The notes under the pieces were generated by a model. It had not been told where the DNA came from and did not search any database. It was given only the letters and a program-made list of their open reading frames with translations. Positions 40,715 to 49,292 of a stretch of 64,000 nucleotides of DNA are shown piece by piece. The translations under genes and the position numbers were made by a program. Each line of letters begins with the position of its first letter. Position 1 is the stretch's first letter. The stretch is from Brachybacterium sillae. GTDB lineage: Bacteria > Actinomycetota > Actinomycetes > Actinomycetales > Dermabacteraceae. The DNA lies in the NCBI RefSeq assembly GCF_025028335.1, contig NZ_JAFEUW010000001.1:372001-436000 (forward strand), read 5' to 3'.

Positions 40715-41407
40715 TCACGCGAAATCGGGAGCTTGGTTGTGTGACAGCAGCCTCATCAGGCGGCCTTCGGGGTCCCGCTGCAGCCACTCCAGCTCGCTGC
40801 GATGGCAGTTGCCCAGGCCCGAGAGCCCGCGGAACGCGTACGGGTCCAGTCCCAGCAGGTCCACGATCCCCAGTGTGATCGCGGCACCGTGCGCCACCAC
40901 CAGGATCCGACGGCCGGGGTGCTCACCCAGCAACTGTCGGCACCGCTCCCCCACGCGTCGCGCCACCGCGGGGCGGTCCTCGATGCCCAGCTGCGGCAAC
41001 TGCACGGCATCGTCCTCGCGCCAGGAGGCATATTCCTCGGGCCACCGCTGATCGATCTCGTCGTAGGTCAGGCCCTCCCACTGGCCGAAGCCCCGTTCCA
41101 AGAACGCGGCGTCCACCTGCACGGGTGCTCCGGTGGCGTCGCCCACCGCCTGCGCGGTCTCCTGGGCCCGCCCCAGCGGACTCGTGATGATCAGATCGGG
41201 GGGCGCCGCAGCCAGGCTGCGGCCGAGTGCCACCGCCTGCTCACGTCCGCGCGCGTTGAGCGGAATGTCGATCTGTCCCTGCAGGCGCCGCGCCACATTG
41301 TGATCCGTCTGCCCGTGCCGGGCGAGGATCAGCAGGCTGCGGCCCGCGCTCTCGGGGCCGGGTGCGACACCCGTGCCGGCGGAGGGGGCGGGCCCGCGTC
41401 CCGTCAC
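40715..41407 (-). CDS. histidine phosphatase family protein
   Basis: A 230-residue phosphoglycerate-mutase-like phosphatase. The phosphohistidine motif is LARHGQTDHNVARRLQG (His31), then SPLGRAQETAQ, the acid residue in FLERGFGQWEGLTYDEI and the second histidine in VVAHGAAITL. The GTG at 41407 overlaps the stop of rsfS as GTGA, so this start was chosen over an open frame reaching 41458. It is placed directly after nadD-rsfS in many actinobacteria. The true substrate is not known; related proteins dephosphorylate sugar phosphates and glucosyl-3-phosphoglycerate. Confidence 0.85.
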   Translation of the reverse strand: MTGRGPAPSAGTGVAPGPESAGRSLLILARHGQTDHNVARRLQGQIDIPLNARGREQAVALGRSLAAAPPDLIITSPLGRAQETAQAVGDATGAPVQVDAAFLERGFGQWEGLTYDEIDQRWPEEYASWREDDAVQLPQLGIEDRPAVARRVGERCRQLLGEHPGRRILVVAHGAAITLGIVDLLGLDPYAFRGLSGLGNCHRSELEWLQRDPEGRLMRLLSHNQAPDFA

Positions 41408-41781
41408 GCGGGCTGTCCGGTGTCGAGCTGCAGGTCGATCACGGGCGCGTCGCGCCACAGCCGCTCGAGGGCGTAGAAGGCCCGGTCCTCGGCGTGCTGC
41501 ACATGCACCACGATGTCGGTGTAGTCCAGCAGCACCCAGCGTGCATCCCGCTCCCCCTCGCGGCGCACGGGCTTGCGGCGCAGCGTCTTCAGCAGCTCCT
41601 CCTCGATGCCGTCGACGATGGCGTTGACCTGGCGCTCACTGGAGCCGGAGCACACCAGGAAGATGTCGGTGATGACGAGCTGCTCGGAGACGTCGAGAGC
41701 GATGACCTCGGTGGCGAGCTTGTCGGCGGCGGCCTGGCCGGCGACGCGGGCGAGGTCGATGGACTCCTGGGGGGCGGTCAC
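41404..41781 (-). CDS. rsfS: ribosome silencing factor
   Basis: A 125-residue RsfS/Iojap protein, which binds ribosomal protein L14 and blocks subunit joining when nutrients are scarce. The family core reads DVSEQLVITDIFLVCSGSSE, then RQVNAIVDGIEEEL and WVLLDYTDIVVHVQ with FYALERLW. Both ends overlap neighbours by GTGA (the membrane protein before, the phosphatase after), so the start at 41781 is well fixed. Confidence 0.95.
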   Translation of the reverse strand: MTAPQESIDLARVAGQAAADKLATEVIALDVSEQLVITDIFLVCSGSSERQVNAIVDGIEEELLKTLRRKPVRREGERDARWVLLDYTDIVVHVQHAEDRAFYALERLWRDAPVIDLQLDTGQPA

Positions 41782-42527
41782 TGCGTGGGAACCTCTTCGA
41801 TCATCGGGGTCAGGATGGCCTGGGCGAGGGCCTCGGCGGAGGTCTGGGACCCGCCGAGCACACCGGTCAGCAGCAGCACGATGAGGGCGAGCACCGCCAA
41901 CGCGACGAGCGCCCACACGATCCACAGCATCGAGCGGCCGCCGGCGGACTCCGGGCGGTGCAGCACGCGCCCGTCGAACCGGGGTGAGGGCTTCGGGCTC
42001 GGGGCCTCGGACCCGCTCAGCTCGCCGAGCTCCACCCCGTCCTCATCGCGCGCGATCTGCACGGGCGGTTCAGCCGTCGCGGTCGCGGTGGACACCGCCG
42101 TCACCGGTTCGGCCGACACGGTCGGGGACACAGTCGGCGCCGACGCCTCCGGTGCGCCCGTCGTGGCCGCATCAGAGTGGGGACCGGCGGAGGTGTCGGC
42201 ACCAGCGGCGTGATGCTCCGCTTCCGGCTCCCCCGTCACCACGGTCTCGGCAGCATGTCGGTCCTCGGGACGCGGCTCCTCGTCGATCTCGATGACGCGC
42301 GCACGGCGGCCGCTGCGCCGGACGGTCGGCAGCGGGGTGTCGGACGTCGGCGGCGCGACGACCCCGCGCAGGCTGATCGTTTCCGTGGCGGTGCCGGGCT
42401 CCGCCGCGGCGTCCTTCTCGGCGGCGAGCAGCTCGTCCCGTCGCGCCTGCTCCTCCGGGGTCAGGGCGCGGGCGCGGCGGCCGTGGCGGCGGGGCGTGCC
42501 CGTCTCCGTGGTGGGGTCAGAGGTCAC
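41778..42527 (-). CDS. membrane protein with long disordered cytoplasmic domain
   Basis: A 249-residue protein. The first 200 residues are disordered, rich in Ala, Thr, Pro and Glu, with basic patches [11 protein letters not shown] and [10 protein letters not shown]. One transmembrane helix ([21 protein letters not shown]) lies near the C-terminus, leaving about 30 residues outside. It begins with a GTG inside the end of nadD (11-base overlap) and ends in a GTGA overlap with rsfS. I do not recognise a family; the position between nadD and rsfS is common for such proteins in actinobacteria. Confidence 0.65.
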   Translation of the reverse strand: MTSDPTTETGTPRRHGRRARALTPEEQARRDELLAAEKDAAAEPGTATETISLRGVVAPPTSDTPLPTVRRSGRRARVIEIDEEPRPEDRHAAETVVTGEPEAEHHAAGADTSAGPHSDAATTGAPEASAPTVSPTVSAEPVTAVSTATATAEPPVQIARDEDGVELGELSGSEAPSPKPSPRFDGRVLHRPESAGGRSMLWIVWALVALAVLALIVLLLTGVLGGSQTSAEALAQAILTPMIEEVPTQ

Positions 42528-43134
42528 GATGGCTCTCCCCGCTTCCTGTGTAGAGGTGGTACTTGGTGATGTACTGCACGACGCCGTCGGGCACGAGGTA
42601 CCAGACCGGCGCGCCACTGGCGACGCGCTCCCGGCACGCCGTCGAGCTGATCGCCATGGCCGGCACCTCGATGAGGGTCACCCGGTCGGCGGGCAGGCCG
42701 CCCGTGTCGAGCTCGTGCCCGGGCCGGGTGACACCCACGAAATGGGCCATCTCGAACATCTCCTGGCTGTCCTTCCACGTGAGGATGGACTGCAGGGCGT
42801 CGGCACCGGTGATGAAGAACAGGTCGGCGTCGGGATGCTGACGGGTGAGGTCGCGCAGCGTGTCGATGGTGTACGTGGCGCCGGGTCGGTCGACGTCCAC
42901 GCGGGACACGGTGAACACCGGGTTCGCAGCGGTCGCGATCACCGTCATCAGGTACCGATGCTCGGGGTCGGAGATCGCACGCCCCTCCTTCTGCCACGGG
43001 CGTCCCGTGGGCACGAAGATCACCTCATCCAGACCGAAGACGCTCTGGACCTCACTGGCGGCGACGAGGTGCCCGTGATGGATCGGGTCGAAGGTGCCGC
43101 CCATCACGCCGATGCGGCGCCGCTGGGACTCCAT
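42517..43134 (-). CDS. nadD: nicotinate-nucleotide adenylyltransferase
   Basis: A 205-residue NaMN adenylyltransferase of NAD synthesis. It has the nucleotidyltransferase signature [15 protein letters not shown], then [26 protein letters not shown] and the [20 protein letters not shown] region (ISST-R motif). The ATG at 43134 was chosen as the nearest methionine to the family core; a TTG at 43179 inside the preceding gene is possible. The preceding gene ends 19 bases upstream and the next gene overlaps by 11 bases. Confidence 0.93.
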   Translation of the reverse strand: MESQRRRIGVMGGTFDPIHHGHLVAASEVQSVFGLDEVIFVPTGRPWQKEGRAISDPEHRYLMTVIATAANPVFTVSRVDVDRPGATYTIDTLRDLTRQHPDADLFFITGADALQSILTWKDSQEMFEMAHFVGVTRPGHELDTGGLPADRVTLIEVPAMAISSTACRERVASGAPVWYLVPDGVVQYITKYHLYTGSGESHRDL

Positions 43135-43153
43135 CCGTGTCAGTGACGGGGGG

Positions 43154-43384
43154 TCAGTGACGCGGACCCTGGTCGGCAACGCCGGGGATGCGCTCGTGCT
43201 CGGAACGGGCGGTCGGGGCGGTGGAACCGGAACCGCGGCGGGTCTGGTTCAGGCCGCTGAACAGGTAGGTGATGCCCAGCAGGCACAGCAGGACGACCAG
43301 CATCGCCAGCCCCACGAGGTAGGGGTTGATCCCTCCGGCCTCATGGGAGCCGGCCTCGGCGAGGATCACGATGTTCTCGAGCAT
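43154..43384 (-). CDS. small single-pass membrane protein
   Basis: A 76-residue protein with one membrane helix ([21 protein letters not shown], about residues 22-42) and a hydrophilic tail. AAGGTG precedes the ATG at 43384. Short membrane proteins like this are usual between proA and nadD in Micrococcales; no function is known to me. Confidence 0.6.
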   Translation of the reverse strand: MLENIVILAEAGSHEAGGINPYLVGLAMLVVLLCLLGITYLFSGLNQTRRGSGSTAPTARSEHERIPGVADQGPRH

Positions 43385-43445
43385 GGTGCACCTTTCACAC
43401 GTCGGAAGCGGCCCCATCATCCCACAGGGCGTCCCCACCTCGCCC

Positions 43446-44786
43446 TCAGGCGCGCACGTGCCCCTGGCCGATGACGATCCACTTCGTGGTGGTCAGCTCG
43501 GGCAGGCCCATCGGCCCGCGGGCGTGGAGCTTCTGGGTGGAGATACCGATCTCCGCGCCGAAGCCGAACTCGCCGCCGTCGCTGAACCGGGTGGACGCGT
43601 TGGCCATCACCACCGCGGAATCCACCTCCGCCAGGAACCGCCGCTCGGAAGTCAGGTCCCGGGTGAGGATCGACTCGGTGTGGCCGGAGGAATGCGCACG
43701 GATGTGCTCCAGCGCGGCATCGAGGTCGTCCACCACGGCCACCGCCAGATCGAGGTCCAGGTATTCGGTGTCCCAGTCGGACTCCTGCGCCGGGACCACC
43801 CGCAGCGACGTCGCTCCCGCCTGACCGTCGGTCCCCGACGTGAGCACCGCGCGGGCGGCCTCATCGGCGTGCAGTGTCACCCCGTGCGGGGCGAGACGCC
43901 GGGCGATCCGCGGCAGCGCCCGCGCCGCCACATCGCGATGCACGAGGAGAGTCTCCAGGGCGTTGCACACGCCGATGCGCTGTGTCTTCGCGTTCTCGAT
44001 GATCGCCTCGGCCTGGTCGAGGTCCGCGCTCGCGTCGACGAAGACGTGGGTGTTGCCGGTGCCGGTCTCGATCACGGGGACCGTCGAGTTCTCCACCACC
44101 CGGCGGATGAGCCCGGCGCCGCCGCGCGGGATGAGCACGTCCACCAGGCCGCGGGCCCGCATGAGCACGTCCACGCCGTCGCGACCGAAGGCGTCGATGC
44201 CGACGATCAGATCCTCCGGCAGGCCCTGCTCCCCGAGCACCCGCCGCAGCACACCGATGAGGGCGGTGTTGGAGTGCACCGCCGCGGAACCGCCGCGCAG
44301 GACCACCGCGTTCCCGGACTTCAGCGCCAGACCGGCGGCGTCCACCGTGACATTCGGTCGCGCTTCGTAGACCATGCCGACCACGCCGAGCGGCACCCGC
44401 ACCTGCCGCAGCTCCAACCCGTTGGCGAGGACGGAACCGCGCACCACCTCTCCGACGGGGTCCGGCAGCGCGGCGGCGTCCCGCAGCTGTTGGGCGATGG
44501 CGGTGACCCGCTGCGGGTCCAGTGCCAGGCGGTCCCGCAGCCCCGCCTCTATCCCGGAGCGGTCCGCCGCCTCGAGGTCTTCGGCGTTGGCCGTGACGAT
44601 CTCGTGGGCAGCCTCCACCAGGGCGTCGGCCATGGCCCGCAGCACCTGGTCCTTACGGTCCCGGTGCAGACGCGCAAGGGCCGGTTGGGCGGCCCGAGCG
44701 GACCGGGCGGCGGCGAGCACTCCCTCGCGGGTGGCGTCGGCGGAGTCGGCCGCGGGCGAGGGGTCCGGACTGGGGGTGGTGTTCAT
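43446..44786 (-). CDS. proA: glutamate-5-semialdehyde dehydrogenase
   Basis: A 446-residue gamma-glutamyl phosphate reductase, second step of proline synthesis. Family segments are [52 protein letters not shown], the catalytic cysteine in [12 protein letters not shown] and [20 protein letters not shown] near the end. A 14-residue Asp/Pro/Ala tail precedes the core. TAGGGT lies six bases before the ATG, so the message is probably leaderless. ProB is encoded just upstream, with an FMN reductase gene in between. Confidence 0.96.
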   Translation of the reverse strand: MNTTPSPDPSPAADSADATREGVLAAARSARAAQPALARLHRDRKDQVLRAMADALVEAAHEIVTANAEDLEAADRSGIEAGLRDRLALDPQRVTAIAQQLRDAAALPDPVGEVVRGSVLANGLELRQVRVPLGVVGMVYEARPNVTVDAAGLALKSGNAVVLRGGSAAVHSNTALIGVLRRVLGEQGLPEDLIVGIDAFGRDGVDVLMRARGLVDVLIPRGGAGLIRRVVENSTVPVIETGTGNTHVFVDASADLDQAEAIIENAKTQRIGVCNALETLLVHRDVAARALPRIARRLAPHGVTLHADEAARAVLTSGTDGQAGATSLRVVPAQESDWDTEYLDLDLAVAVVDDLDAALEHIRAHSSGHTESILTRDLTSERRFLAEVDSAVVMANASTRFSDGGEFGFGAEIGISTQKLHARGPMGLPELTTTKWIVIGQGHVRA

Positions 44787-44792
44787 GCGCCC

Positions 44793-44798
44793 ACCCTA
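44793..44798 (-). promoter_or_regulatory. -10 box TAGGGT for a leaderless proA mRNA
   Basis: TAGGGT on the minus strand is followed by six bases and the proA ATG at 44786, with no Shine-Dalgarno. Transcription is predicted to start at or near the ATG. Confidence 0.5.
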
Positions 44799-44814
44799 CG
44801 GTGGTGTCGCCGCG

Positions 44815-45486
44815 TCAGCGGCGCTCGTCCACGGGGTGCGGCTCGTCGGACTCGGAGGGGTTGCCGGCCTCGTCGGCCGACTGTTCCTGCGCCTCCTCCT
44901 GCGTCTGCACCGGCACGTCGATGGTCAGCGGAGCGAGGGCCCGCTGCAGCTGTGCCAGGTCGGTGAGCATCCGCTCGGTGCCCGCCGCCTGCTGATCGGT
45001 GGGCTCGAAACGCCCGTCGACGATCTGCGCGTGGACCATGGGCACGACCAGTGCCTCGGCAGAGACCACCATCCGCAGGAACACCGCGGTGAGCTTCAGC
45101 TGCGCCACCGCCCGCAGGCCCCCGGAGATGCCGCCGTAGGAGGCGAAACCCAGCGGCTTGTAGGCCCATTCGCGACCCAGGCTGTCCAGGGCGAGCTTCA
45201 GCTGCGCCGGGTACCCGTGGTTGTACTCGGGGGTGACGATGATGATCGCGTCGAGTCGGTTCACCCGGCGGCTCCACCGCTTGGTGTGCTCCTGCGTGTA
45301 GTTCCCGGCCATGGGGGACTTCGGCTCTCCGGTCTGCAGTGGCAGATCCACCTCAGCCAGGTCGATGAGGTCGACCTCCCACTCCCCCGTGGAGTCAGCG
45401 AGCTCCGCGATCCAGCGGGCGACCTTGTCGCCCACGCGCTGCGGGCGGATGCTGGCGATGATGATGCCGAGAACGGGACGTGGCAT
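44815..45486 (-). CDS. NADPH-dependent FMN reductase family protein
   Basis: A 223-residue flavodoxin-like reductase. The FMN-binding start is VLGIIIASIRPQRVGDKVARW, PEYNHGYPAQLKLALD is the conserved second loop, and FASYGGISGGLRAVAQLK the third. A 35-residue acidic tail (Glu/Asp/Ser) follows the fold. GGGGAG lies eight bases before the ATG. It is inserted between proB and proA, which are usually next to each other; no link to proline synthesis is known. A role in flavin or quinone reduction is likely. Confidence 0.85.
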   Translation of the reverse strand: MPRPVLGIIIASIRPQRVGDKVARWIAELADSTGEWEVDLIDLAEVDLPLQTGEPKSPMAGNYTQEHTKRWSRRVNRLDAIIIVTPEYNHGYPAQLKLALDSLGREWAYKPLGFASYGGISGGLRAVAQLKLTAVFLRMVVSAEALVVPMVHAQIVDGRFEPTDQQAAGTERMLTDLAQLQRALAPLTIDVPVQTQEEAQEQSADEAGNPSESDEPHPVDERR

Positions 45487-45543
45487 GAAGAGAACTCCCC
45501 GGTGGTGGATGGAGAGGGAACCGGTGAGCCCGGCCCCCAGGGG

Positions 45544-46713
45544 TCACAGCAGCACCAGGTCGTCCCGGTGCAGGACGGGGCGGGCGTAGCCCTCCCCCAT
45601 CTCGCGGCGCAGCTGGGCGGTGCTGCGGCCGCACATGGATCGCAGGTCATCACTGCCGTAGGCGACGAGTCCCCGGGCGATCGGGGAGCCGTCGGCGGAG
45701 ATCACGTCCACCGGGACCCCGGGCCCGAAGACGCCCTCGACGCCGGTGACGCCGACAGCCAGCAGGGAGCGGCGTCCGCTGCGCAGCGCCTCGGCGGCGC
45801 CCGCATCGACGTGCAGCAGCCCGGCTCCGCGCGCCGCGAACCGCAGCCACATCAGCCGGGAGCGGCGCCGGCCCTCCTGCGCCGGGAAGAAGGTGCCCAC
45901 GTCCTCACCCGCGGCGGCCTCGGCGAACCTCTGCGCGGCGGTGAGAAGGGTGGCGGTTCCGGTGCTGACGGCGTGCTGCGCCGCAGCGAGCTTCGTGACC
46001 ATGCCACCGGTGCCGACGCGGGACCCGACGGATCCGATCTCCACCCCCTGCAGAGCGTGGGGATCCTCCACCGTCGCGAGGCGCCGCGCCCCGGGTCTGC
46101 TCGGCGGGGCGGTGTACAGGGCGTCGACGTCGGTGAGCAGCACCAGCAGGTCGGCTCCGATCAGCTGCGCGACCAGCGCCGCCAGGCGGTCGTTGTCCCC
46201 GAACCGGACTTCATGCGTGGCGGTGGTGTCGTTCTCGTTGATGATCGGCACCACCCCGAGCCGCAGCATCTCCTCCAGGGCGGTGCGGACGTGGCGGTAC
46301 GTCACCGGGCGGATCACATCGCTCTCGGTGAGCAGCACCTGCCCGGTCACCACTCCGTGCCGGACGAAGGCCTGGGACCAGGCGGTGGCGAGGATCGACT
46401 GTCCAACCGCGGCGGCGGCCTGCTGGGCACCGATCTCGGAGGGCCGGTGCTCCAGCCCGAGCACCCCGAGGGCCGCGGCGATCGCCCCCGAGGACACCAG
46501 CAGCACCTCGGTGCCTCGCGCCCGCCAGGCCGCCGCCGTGTCCGTCAGCTCCTGCACGCGCGCCGCATCGAGATGCCCGGTGGCATCGGTGAGGCTGGAG
46601 GAGCCGATCTTCACCACCACGCGACGGGCACCACCGACGTCACCGCGGCCACGCAATCGCGCGGGTTGGCGCGTGTCGGCGGGGGCGTGGATCTCGGGGT
46701 CACGACGCGGCAC
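45544..46713 (-). CDS. proB: glutamate 5-kinase
   Basis: A 389-residue kinase for the first step of proline synthesis. The amino-acid-kinase fold begins with VVVKIGSSSLTD and continues with VSSGAIAAALGVLG, PIINENDTTATHEVRFGDND and LLTDVDALYTAPP; RVGTGGMVTKLAAAQHAV is the catalytic loop. A C-terminal PUA domain follows (GLLHVDAGAAEALRSG, VDVISADGSPIARGL). A 30-residue extension precedes the core. The start is a GTG three bases after the obg stop, so the two are co-transcribed. Confidence 0.95.
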   Translation of the reverse strand: MPRRDPEIHAPADTRQPARLRGRGDVGGARRVVVKIGSSSLTDATGHLDAARVQELTDTAAAWRARGTEVLLVSSGAIAAALGVLGLEHRPSEIGAQQAAAAVGQSILATAWSQAFVRHGVVTGQVLLTESDVIRPVTYRHVRTALEEMLRLGVVPIINENDTTATHEVRFGDNDRLAALVAQLIGADLLVLLTDVDALYTAPPSRPGARRLATVEDPHALQGVEIGSVGSRVGTGGMVTKLAAAQHAVSTGTATLLTAAQRFAEAAAGEDVGTFFPAQEGRRRSRLMWLRFAARGAGLLHVDAGAAEALRSGRRSLLAVGVTGVEGVFGPGVPVDVISADGSPIARGLVAYGSDDLRSMCGRSTAQLRREMGEGYARPVLHRDDLVLL

Positions 46714-46716
46714 GGG

Positions 46717-48294
46717 TCAGCCCTCGCGCCCCTCGAGTCCGGTCGGGTCGTCGACGCGGGAGGGATCGGACCAGTGGCCAGCCCGACGTTCCTCCTCCAT
46801 CGCAGCGATCCGCTCCATGCGGGCTGCGGTGCGGGCCTTCTGCTCGGCGCGCTTGGCCTCTCGGGTGGGTCGCGAACGATCCTCCAGCCGCACGTCGGTC
46901 CCGCGGGCGCCGAGCAGCTCGGCCCCGCCGACCATCGTCGGCTCCCAGTCGAAGACGACCGCGTCCTCCCCGGGGCCGATCACCACGGTGTCCCCGGCGC
47001 GGGCGCCGACCTCGTACAGCTTCTCCTCCACCCCGAGCTTCGCGAGGCGATCCGCGAGGTAGCCGACGGCCTCGTCGTTGCGGAAGTCGGTCTGCCGCAC
47101 CCAGCGCTCCGGCTTGTCGCCGATCACGCGGTACGCGACGTCCCCCTCGTACTGCTCCTTCTCCACCCGGAACGGCACCTCGTCCACGGCACGGGGAGTG
47201 AGCACGATCGGGGCGCGGGTCGGTTCGGGCAGGGCGGCGCGGGCCTGCTCCACCAACCGCCCCAGGGTGAACGACAGCTCCCGCAGGCCCTTGTGGGAGA
47301 CAGCGCTGACCTCGAGCACCGGCACCCCGCGGTCGGCCAGATGATCGCGGACCATCTCGGCCATGTCGGCGCCGTCGGGCAGGTCGGTCTTGTTGAGCAC
47401 GACCACGGTCGGCCGTTCCATCAGTGGCATGCGCGCGGTGCCCACCGGGTCATCCCCCGCGCGGACCTCCGCGTCGAGCCGCTCCGCATAGGCCGCCAGC
47501 TCCCCCTCGATGACCTCGAGATCGTGCAGCGGGTCGCGGTCCGACTCGGGGGTGGCGGCGTCGAGCACATGCACGATCACGTGGCAGCGCTCGATGTGCC
47601 GCAGGAAGTCCAGACCCAGGCCCTTGCCCTGGCTGGCACCGGGAATGAGGCCGGGGACGTCGGCGATGGTGTAGCGGTACTCCCCCGCCTCGACCACCCC
47701 GAGGTTCGGCACCAGGGTGGTGAAGGGGTAGTCGGCGATCTTCGGACGGGCGGCGCTCATCGCGGCGATGAGGGAGCTCTTCCCGGCGCTGGGGTAGCCG
47801 ACGAGGGCGACGTCCGCGACGGACTTGAGCTCCAGCACCAGGCTGCGCTCCTCACCGGGCTCACCGAGCAGGGCGAAACCGGGAGCCTTGCGCTTCGGGG
47901 AGGCGAGGGCGGCGTTGCCGAGGCCGCCCTGCCCGCCGCGAGCGGCGACGAAGCGGGTACCGACGCCGACCATGTCCGCGAGGACACGACCGTCCTGGGT
48001 GGTCACGACAGTGCCGTCGGGCACCGGCAGCACCAGGTCCTCGCCGTTGGCGCCGGCGCGCATGTCCCCCTTGCCGAAGTCCCCGGAGGTGGCGCGCTGG
48101 TGCGGCTTGTGGTGGTACGCCAGCAGGGTGGTCGTGGAGGGGTCGACCTCGAGGATCACGTCCCCACCGCGGCCGCCGTTGGCGCCGTCGGGCCCCGCCA
48201 GGGGCTTGAACTTCTCACGGCGGATGGAGGCGGCACCGTGTCCGCCATTGCCGCCGGCGACGTGCAGCACCACGCGATCGACGAAGGTGGCCAT
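46717..48294 (-). CDS. obg: GTPase Obg/CgtA
   Basis: A 525-residue essential GTPase of ribosome assembly and stress control. The N-terminal glycine-rich Obg domain starts [20 protein letters not shown]. The G domain has GYPSAGKSS (G1), [20 protein letters not shown] (G3) and [11 protein letters not shown] (G4). The Obg-type C-terminal (OCT) domain has VADE-like [21 protein letters not shown] further basic/acidic tail of about 100 residues is present. The ATG at 48294 follows GGAAGGA by six bases. It follows rplU-rpmA as in most bacteria. Confidence 0.96.
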   Translation of the reverse strand: MATFVDRVVLHVAGGNGGHGAASIRREKFKPLAGPDGANGGRGGDVILEVDPSTTTLLAYHHKPHQRATSGDFGKGDMRAGANGEDLVLPVPDGTVVTTQDGRVLADMVGVGTRFVAARGGQGGLGNAALASPKRKAPGFALLGEPGEERSLVLELKSVADVALVGYPSAGKSSLIAAMSAARPKIADYPFTTLVPNLGVVEAGEYRYTIADVPGLIPGASQGKGLGLDFLRHIERCHVIVHVLDAATPESDRDPLHDLEVIEGELAAYAERLDAEVRAGDDPVGTARMPLMERPTVVVLNKTDLPDGADMAEMVRDHLADRGVPVLEVSAVSHKGLRELSFTLGRLVEQARAALPEPTRAPIVLTPRAVDEVPFRVEKEQYEGDVAYRVIGDKPERWVRQTDFRNDEAVGYLADRLAKLGVEEKLYEVGARAGDTVVIGPGEDAVVFDWEPTMVGGAELLGARGTDVRLEDRSRPTREAKRAEQKARTAARMERIAAMEEERRAGHWSDPSRVDDPTGLEGREG

Positions 48295-48361
48295 GGGTGT
48301 TCCTTCCACGGGAAGCCTGCTCGGGGCGGGCGGCGCGGGTGACGAGGTGGGGAGGGACGAC

Positions 48362-48390
48362 GAGGGGCGGAGCTGCTCGCTCCGCCCCTC
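48362..48390 (-). terminator. 11-bp hairpin between rpmA and obg
   Basis: Arms 48362-48372 (gaggggcggag) and 48380-48390 are perfectly complementary with a seven-base loop. It lies between rpmA and obg, so it may reduce readthrough from the ribosomal protein genes into obg. Confidence 0.65.
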
Positions 48391-48429
48391 TTCAGGTCAT
48401 GGGGTCCGGGCAGTGCGCCCGGGCCGGGA

Positions 48430-48684
48430 TCACGCGTCGGCGACGACACTGACCACCTTGCGGTCACGCTTGCGACCGAACTCGACGGTGCCCGCCACGA
48501 GGGCGAACAGGGTGTCGTCGGAGCCACGGCCCACGCCGTCACCCGGGTGGATGCTGGTGCCGCGCTGACGCACAAGGATCTCGCCCGCGCCGACGACCTG
48601 GCCGCCGAAACGCTTCACGCCGAGACGCTGCGCGTTCGAGTCGCGACCGTTCTTCGAGGAGCTCGCGCCCTTCTTATGTGCCAT
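48430..48684 (-). CDS. rpmA: 50S ribosomal protein L27
   Basis: An 84-residue ribosomal protein, near the peptidyl-transferase centre. It starts [20 protein letters not shown], then [20 protein letters not shown] and [20 protein letters not shown], the standard L27 sequence. The N-terminal cleaved extension of Firmicutes is absent. It follows rplU by 39 bases. Confidence 0.98.
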   Translation of the reverse strand: MAHKKGASSSKNGRDSNAQRLGVKRFGGQVVGAGEILVRQRGTSIHPGDGVGRGSDDTLFALVAGTVEFGRKRDRKVVSVVADA

Positions 48685-48723
48685 GTCGAACCTTCTCTCG
48701 TTCTGGTCCCGTAGCCTCGCCGC

Positions 48724-49032
48724 TCAGGCGATGCCGGTGATCTTCAGGCGGGTGAGCTCCTGGCGATGGCCCTGGCGCCGCTTGTAACCCGTCTTGTTCT
48801 TGTACTTGAGGATGCGGATCTTCGGACCGCGCAGGTCCTCGACCTTCTCCGCGGAGACCGTCACCTTGGCGAGGTCGTCCTTGCCGGAGGTGACCTTGTC
48901 GCCGTCGACGACCAGCACCGGGGTGAGCTCGACGCTCGCGCCCGCCTCGCCGGCCACGCGGTTGATCACGATGGTGTCGCCGACCGACACCTTCTCCTGA
49001 CGACCGCCTGCGCGGACGATTGCGTACACCAC
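48724..49032 (-). CDS. rplU: 50S ribosomal protein L21
   Basis: A 102-residue ribosomal protein. [20 protein letters not shown] opens the protein and [20 protein letters not shown] near the end is the L21 signature. It is the first gene of the rplU-rpmA unit and has a long leader upstream. Confidence 0.98.
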   Translation of the reverse strand: MVYAIVRAGGRQEKVSVGDTIVINRVAGEAGASVELTPVLVVDGDKVTSGKDDLAKVTVSAEKVEDLRGPKIRILKYKNKTGYKRRQGHRQELTRLKITGIA

Positions 49033-49292
49033 GTCACTGCTCCATCTTCATCGGAAACCTGTTGCGATCCCGCCGTGGTCGTCGCCGACCGTCGACCGTC
49101 GAACCGCACCCCCTCACGGCATCCACCGTTCGGGTTCCTGGCGCAGGACGCGCGGTCGCGCGAAACCCTGAGGGCGGGCACGACTCGGCGCGGAAAAGCG
49201 CCAGGGGATAGCTTACGGCGGCGGTTCCGCTCAGGTCAACCATGAACCGGCCCGCGACCTGCACGGATACCGCCCGTCAGCTGTGGAACTGG
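49033..49292 (-). promoter_or_regulatory. long leader and promoter of rplU-rpmA
   Basis: The gap between rplU and the end of the RNase E gene. On the minus strand TTGACC (49239-49234) and TAAGCT (49215-49210), 18 bases apart, form a good promoter, giving a leader of about 170 bases before rplU. Such leaders can carry ribosomal-protein autoregulation. I see GC-rich inverted repeats (for example around the doubled GTCGAC at about 49085-49100) but no known L21 leader pattern that I can name. Confidence 0.5.

Noticed and set aside
44374-48342. A 1,322-residue open frame on the plus strand
   Set aside because: It lies antisense to proA, the FMN reductase, proB and obg, all clearly real. Its composition (Gly/Arg/His/Ala runs) is that of a shadow frame in GC-rich DNA.
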